DNA of 64,000 nucleotides from AP-16 sp046727735 (GTDB taxonomy: Bacteria > Pseudomonadota > Alphaproteobacteria > Rhizobiales > Xanthobacteraceae): NCBI GenBank assembly GCA_046727735.1, contig JBKPDF010000025.1:1-64000 (forward strand), in the 5' to 3' direction. Shown in pieces: positions 60,479 through 64,000 of the stretch (its first letter is position 1; each line of letters starts with the position of its first letter). Made by a program: the position numbers and the translations under genes. The notes beneath the pieces were generated by a model. That model made no database searches. It had not been told where the DNA came from and saw nothing but the letters and a program-made list of their open reading frames with translations.

Positions 60479-60599
60479 CCCTCCCGGAGGGGAGGGTCGG
60501 CCGCGCAGCGGCCGGGGTGGGGCGAGTCTGGGCGTCTGCCGACTCTCCCCACCCGGCCGCTCGCTGCGCTCGCGTCCACCCTCCCCTGACGGGGAGGGA
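60479..60599. repeat. GGAGGGTCGG-type long inverted repeat
   Basis: CTCCCGGAGGGGAGGG and CCCTCCCCTGACGGGGAGGG hairpins flank GGCCGCGCAGCGGCCGGGGTGGG and its complement (arms about 20 bases). Related in layout to the 4551 and 35811 elements. It separates two convergent genes. Confidence 0.78.
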
Positions 60600-60608
60600 A
60601 AAGTCCGC

Positions 60609-61277
60609 TCAATGCGCCGCGTCGTTCGACGAAACCGGAACCCGGCCGCCGCGCTCCCACAGCATGACTACGATCCATCCGGTCGAAGCGCCGATGAACG
60701 CACCCGCGATGCAATCGCTCAAGAAATGAAAGTCGGCGCCGATCAGGCCGATCAGGACCGCGGCGACGATCAGGACATAGAGGACGCGGAATTTCGGATA
60801 GCAAACCCATAGCACCGACATGACCGCCACGATCGCGGTCGTGTGGCCGGACGGGAACGACTCGTAGGCTGCTCCGGTGCGGAATGGATTGAAGCCGTAG
60901 ACGCCGTCGTGGATGAGCGAGGGATTGTTGCGCACCCAGGTCTCGGGCCAGGTGCGGCCGAACACGATCTTCAGCTGGTTCTTGATGGCGCTCGCGATGA
61001 CCAGGCTCAGCGCGCACAACAGGACAACGGTCTCGGCCCGCGTCAGCGGCTTGTCGAAGAGGGCGCGCAGTCCCAGCACGATGAAGATCAAGACCGCGAG
61101 CGGCGCGAAGAACTCCGGGATGAGGGTCAGGTGGGCAAAGAACGGCTCGTTGTGGAAATGCGCGTGCATGAAATACGCGATCGGCCGGTCGAGCCAGTGA
61201 TACGAGATCGCGACCGCGCACGCGGTGAGCACGAATGCGGCCGCCCAGCGCGCCGCATGGCTCAGGTTCGCGTACAT
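60609..61277 (-). CDS. PAP2-family membrane phosphatase
   Basis: A 222-residue phosphatase with about six hydrophobic helices and the three PAP2 motifs: KNQLKIVFGRTWPE (K-x6-RP-like, with T for P), FPSGHTT and the later DFHFLSDCIAGAFIG (S/R-x5-H-x3-D type). It could remove phosphate from phosphatidate, diacylglycerol pyrophosphate or undecaprenyl pyrophosphate at the periplasmic side. Start ATG 61277. Confidence 0.85.
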   Translation of the reverse strand: MYANLSHAARWAAAFVLTACAVAISYHWLDRPIAYFMHAHFHNEPFFAHLTLIPEFFAPLAVLIFIVLGLRALFDKPLTRAETVVLLCALSLVIASAIKNQLKIVFGRTWPETWVRNNPSLIHDGVYGFNPFRTGAAYESFPSGHTTAIVAVMSVLWVCYPKFRVLYVLIVAAVLIGLIGADFHFLSDCIAGAFIGASTGWIVVMLWERGGRVPVSSNDAAH

Positions 61278-61432
61278 GGTGCCGCCCTCGCCGCTTCCTT
61301 TGGAGCCCGGCATGTCTCTAACCAATCCGGCGATTCCGTCCAATAGCGGGGCAATTGACCGGGTGCGGAAAACTCGGCATCGGAAATGGCCTCGCTCGGC
61401 CGAGCGAGGCTCCCGTCCGGATCAGGTTCGCC

Positions 61433-62476
61433 ATGAAGCTTCCCCGCGATTTCTACAAGGCGCTTGCGATCGGCGCGCCGGCACCGTTGCACGAGCTCCC
61501 GGTCCGGCTGGAGCGGATGATCCATTTCGTGCCGCCCCAGGTGGAGAAACTGCGCGCCAAAGTCCCCGAGCTCGTCGGGCAGGTCGACGTGGTGCTCGGC
61601 AATCTCGAGGACGCGATCCCGGCCGACGCCAAGGAAGCGGCCCGGCGCGGCTTCATCGCCATGGCGAACGCCGTCGAGCTCGGCGCGACCGGCCTATGGA
61701 CCCGGGTCAATGCGCTCAACTCGCCATGGGCGCTCGACGACGTCACGGAAATCGTCGCCGCGGTCGGCAGCAGGCTCGACGTCGTCATGCTGCCGAAGGT
61801 CGAGGGCCCCTGGGACATTCATTATCTCGACCAGCTTCTGGCGCAGCTCGAGGCGAAGCACCGGGTCGAGAAACCGATCCTGATCCACGCGATCCTCGAG
61901 ACCGCGCAGGGCGTCAACAATGTCGAGGCGATCGCGACGGCATCGCCGCGCATGCACGGCATGAGCCTCGGCCCGGCGGATCTTGCCGCCTCCCGCGCCA
62001 TGAAAACGACGCGTGTCGGCGGCGGCCACCCGGATTACAAGATTCTCGCCGACCCCGCGCCGCAATCCGACGAGCGGCAAGCATTCCAGCAAGACCTCTG
62101 GCACTACACGCTCGGCAAGATGGTCGATGCCTGCGCGGCCGCCGGGATCAAGCCGTTCTACGGTCCGTTCGGCGATTTCTCCGATCCCGAGGCCTGTGAA
62201 GCGCAGTTCCGCAACGCGTTCCTGATGGGCTGCGTCGGCGCATGGTCGCTGCACCCCTCCCAGATCCCGATCGCCAAGCGGGTGTTCTCCCCGGATCCGG
62301 CCGAGGTCGCGTTCGCCAAGCGCATCCTGGATGCTATGCCGGACGGCACCGGCGCGGTCATGATAGACGGCAAGATGCAGGACGACGCGACCTGGAAACA
62401 GGCCAAAGTCGTGGTCGATCTCGCCCGCCTCGTCGCAGCCAAGGATCCGGAGCTGGCAGCCCGTTACGGGCTCTAG
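61433..62476 (+). CDS. HpcH/HpaI-type CoA-ester lyase (malyl-CoA lyase family)
   Basis: A 347-residue TIM-barrel lyase. Key blocks are the acidic DVVLGNLEDAIPADAK, VMLPKVEGPWDI, HAILETAQGVNNVEAI and GPADLAASRAM with the metal-binding Glu and Asp. It resembles L-malyl-CoA/beta-methylmalyl-CoA lyases (Mcl1-like) used in the ethylmalonyl-CoA and related pathways. Start ATG 61433. Malyl- versus methylmalyl- versus citramalyl-CoA preference is not decided. Confidence 0.87.
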   Translation: MKLPRDFYKALAIGAPAPLHELPVRLERMIHFVPPQVEKLRAKVPELVGQVDVVLGNLEDAIPADAKEAARRGFIAMANAVELGATGLWTRVNALNSPWALDDVTEIVAAVGSRLDVVMLPKVEGPWDIHYLDQLLAQLEAKHRVEKPILIHAILETAQGVNNVEAIATASPRMHGMSLGPADLAASRAMKTTRVGGGHPDYKILADPAPQSDERQAFQQDLWHYTLGKMVDACAAAGIKPFYGPFGDFSDPEACEAQFRNAFLMGCVGAWSLHPSQIPIAKRVFSPDPAEVAFAKRILDAMPDGTGAVMIDGKMQDDATWKQAKVVVDLARLVAAKDPELAARYGL

Positions 62477-62585
62477 CCGGACGGTTGCACGGGGTGGCAT
62501 TTCGACTTAAATCGGTCCGGGGATGCGCAGATCTTCACCTCGTTCGCTGCAATCCGCGCTTCAAGCGGGGACGTGTCGACCGACC

Positions 62586-62918
62586 ATGTTCAAGTCGCGC
62601 GATGCCAAATTCAAGATCGGGCAAGTAGTCCGGCACCGGATCTATCCGTTCCGGGGGGTCATCTTCGACGTCGACCCCACGTTCAACAACACCGAGGAAT
62701 GGTGGCTCTCGATTCCGGCCGAGGTCCGGCCCAGAAAGGACCAGCCATTCTACCACCTCTTCGCCGAGAACGCCGAGACCGAGTACATCGCCTATGTGTC
62801 GGAGCAGAATCTGCTGCCCGACACGTCTGGAGCGCCGATCCGGCACCCGCGAGTCGCCGAGTTGTTCGAGCGCGACGACAACGGCTCGTTCCGGCCGCGC
62901 AATTCCCAGCTGAACTGA
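62586..62918 (+). CDS. hspQ: Heat shock protein HspQ
   Basis: A 110-residue YccV/HspQ protein. It begins KFKIGQVVRHRIYPFRGVIFDVDPTF and continues with PAEVRPRKDQPFYHLFAEN and the C-terminal EYIAYVSEQNLLPD, all typical. HspQ is a Lon specificity enhancer in enterobacteria and a hemimethylated DNA-binding-like fold. ATG 62586 was chosen because similarity starts there. Confidence 0.9.
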   Translation: MFKSRDAKFKIGQVVRHRIYPFRGVIFDVDPTFNNTEEWWLSIPAEVRPRKDQPFYHLFAENAETEYIAYVSEQNLLPDTSGAPIRHPRVAELFERDDNGSFRPRNSQLN

Positions 62919-62929
62919 CCGAGGATCCT

Positions 62930-63041
62930 GTCGTCCCGGCCAAGGGCGTTTAGCGGCCGCGAGCCGGGACCCATGGCCACCGCTCTCTCCATATTCACGA
63001 TCCGTGTCCATGGATCGCCGCTTCCGTGGCGATGACGACCG
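62930..63041. repeat. GTCGTCCCGG-type inverted repeat
   Basis: TCGTCCCGGCC...GGCGATGACGACC inverted pair with an inner GAGCCGGGACCCATGG, matching the family at 2114 and 34231. It lies between convergent genes. Confidence 0.7.
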
Positions 63042-63054
63042 CGGATTTACGATG

Positions 63055-63090
63055 AAAAACAAAGGAGGCGCGCCCCAGGCGCGCCTCCCT
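63055..63090 (-). terminator. Terminator of IalB-like gene
   Basis: On the minus strand an 11-base perfect stem GGAGGCGCGCC / GGCGCGCCTCC with a 3-base loop is followed by a T-rich run (TTTGTTTTTC). It lies about 45 bases after the gene's stop. Confidence 0.88.
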
Positions 63091-63134
63091 CTCCCCCGCG
63101 ATGTCGCGGCGCTGCGGTGCAGCGCTTCGCGACG

Positions 63135-63965
63135 CTATTGCTTGGTCGATCCGGTCGGCGCTCCCGCCTGCGGCTGCTGGCTCTCGAGCTTCTTGCGGGC
63201 TTCCTCGGCCTTCTTCTGCAGTTCGTCCTGCAATTTCTTCTGCTGTTCCTCGAGCACCTTGGGATCCGTGGGCGGCCCGTCATAGGCCTTGGCGAAGTCC
63301 GCGAGCGGCAGCGTCAGGCTGATCGGTTGCCCGCCGGCATTGATGGCCTGCACGATCAGGCCCTGCCCTTTTTTCAGCTTGCCCACCATGTCCACATCGG
63401 CGTCGTAGTCCGACATGCATCCGTTGGGGAAACAGATCACGTAGGGCCGCGCGATCGGGTTGCCCTGATCGATGATCACGCGCGTGCCCTGCTGCAGCTG
63501 CATGCCGAGCGGAAGCGTCACGCGCAGCAATTTTTTCGGATCGCCTTCCGGCTCGACCAGAACCGCACCGGCCACGAATTGGCCGGTCTCGAGCCGCGCC
63601 TCCTTGACGACGAGGCAGACTTCCTTGGCGTTCGCCTGTTGCTGGTCCTTGCCGCAAATCTTGGTCCACGGCGAATAGACGAGGGGAAGCTGCTGCGGCT
63701 GGGCCGGCGCCGCGGCTTGCGCCTGCTGCAGCGGGGCCTGCGGCGGAGCCGCCTGAGCGGGAGCCTGCGCGGGCGCCGGCGCCGGCTTCTTGGCTTGAGG
63801 CTTGGCCGGTGCGGGCTTCGCGGGGGCGGGCGCCGCCGGCGTTAGCGGCGCGGGCTGCTGCTGAGCAAACGCCCAACCCGCACCGCCGATCACGAAACCC
63901 GCCGCCGTCACGGCTGTCATCGTCCGGCGCAGCGCGCCGGCTGGATGGAACGTCCGGAGCTCCAT
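63135..63965 (-). CDS. Invasion-associated locus B (IalB)-like protein
   Basis: A 276-residue secreted protein. A signal peptide (AVTAAGFVIGGAGWAFAQQ) is followed by a long Pro/Ala/Gln/Lys-rich linker (residues ~35-95). The IalB-type domain has WTKICGKDQQQANAKEVCLV, VTLPLGMQL, IARPYVICFPNGCMSDYDAD and four cysteines. The C-terminus is charged and helical (EEQQKKLQDELQKKAEEARK). Such proteins are periplasmic/outer membrane associated; the role outside Bartonella is unclear. Confidence 0.88.
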   Translation of the reverse strand: MELRTFHPAGALRRTMTAVTAAGFVIGGAGWAFAQQQPAPLTPAAPAPAKPAPAKPQAKKPAPAPAQAPAQAAPPQAPLQQAQAAAPAQPQQLPLVYSPWTKICGKDQQQANAKEVCLVVKEARLETGQFVAGAVLVEPEGDPKKLLRVTLPLGMQLQQGTRVIIDQGNPIARPYVICFPNGCMSDYDADVDMVGKLKKGQGLIVQAINAGGQPISLTLPLADFAKAYDGPPTDPKVLEEQQKKLQDELQKKAEEARKKLESQQPQAGAPTGSTKQ

Positions 63966-64000
63966 GATAGCGTTCCTCTCTCGCCGCTTGAGTGCCGGGA

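Noticed and set aside
63700..63870. Pro/Ala codon repeats near the end of the window
   Set aside because: Part of the low-complexity linker in the IalB-like protein, not a separate repeat element.
1..64000. tRNA, rRNA, riboswitches, complete insertion sequences or prophage genes
   Set aside because: None could be recognised by reading; a covariance-model search would be needed to exclude small RNAs.

Overview
The window is GC-rich (about two thirds G+C) bacterial chromosome. The gene set suggests an alphaproteobacterium of the Hyphomicrobiales (Bradyrhizobium/Nitrobacteraceae or Xanthobacteraceae-like): DUF1236, DUF3309, DUF892 and IalB-type proteins, bacterial phosphatidylcholine synthase, a malyl-CoA lyase-type enzyme, many ABC importers, an orphan TrpX-like binding protein, and EcfG-type promoters (GGAAC-N16/17-CGTT-like). 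This is an inference from content; there is no rRNA or tRNA in the window to test it. The first ~60 bases are a poor G/C homopolymer stretch that looks like a contig end.

Layout. 0.3-2.1 kb: family 2 glycosyltransferase and an alpha/beta hydrolase. 2.2-5.6 kb (minus): gltIJKL-type glutamate/aspartate ABC importer, with a long inverted repeat between gltI and gltJ. 5.9-11.6 kb (plus): CUT1-type ABC importer with two tandem, very similar binding proteins. 11.7-14.8 kb (minus): 2-oxoacid dehydrogenase E1alpha-E1beta-E2 without E3. 15.2-18.6 kb: secreted protein, enoyl-CoA hydratase, GH13 glucosidase. 18.4-19.9 kb: a damaged stretch with a twice-frameshifted SRPBCC gene and a frameshifted beta-barrel gene. 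20.4-24.9 kb: sensor kinase, response regulator, and receiver-adenylyl cyclase. 25-32.2 kb: secreted lectin-like protein, peptide/opine-type ABC importer with fused ATPases, flanked by repeat-rich DNA containing fragments of a TrpX-like gene and a 149-bp MITE-like element. 32.6-38.2 kb: DegP-type protease, hydrolase-OsmC fusion, periplasmic MsrA, phosphoesterase/nucleotidyltransferase pair.

38.3-50.8 kb is a stress-type region (DUF1236 proteins, DUF892, GlsB/YeaQ, Ku, DUF3309, CsbD, a small basic protein). Several of its genes carry recognisable EcfG-type promoters. It is interrupted at 46.9-48.6 kb by a second MITE copy and an intact TrpX-like binding protein gene. 51.3-64 kb holds housekeeping and metabolic genes: MetX-like acyltransferase plus methyltransferase, isoprenylcysteine methyltransferase-like protein, an internally deleted rimO, HSL-family hydrolase, quinone reductase, RraA-like protein, phosphatidylcholine synthase, UbiH-type monooxygenase, PAP2 phosphatase, malyl-CoA lyase-type protein, HspQ and an IalB-like protein.

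Three families of intergenic inverted repeats recur through the window. No CRISPR array, prophage, complete insertion sequence or RNA gene was recognised. The best leads for follow-up are the EcfG-type regulon, the MITE/TrpX-like gene association, the internally deleted rimO, and the three-gene kinase-cyclase cassette.
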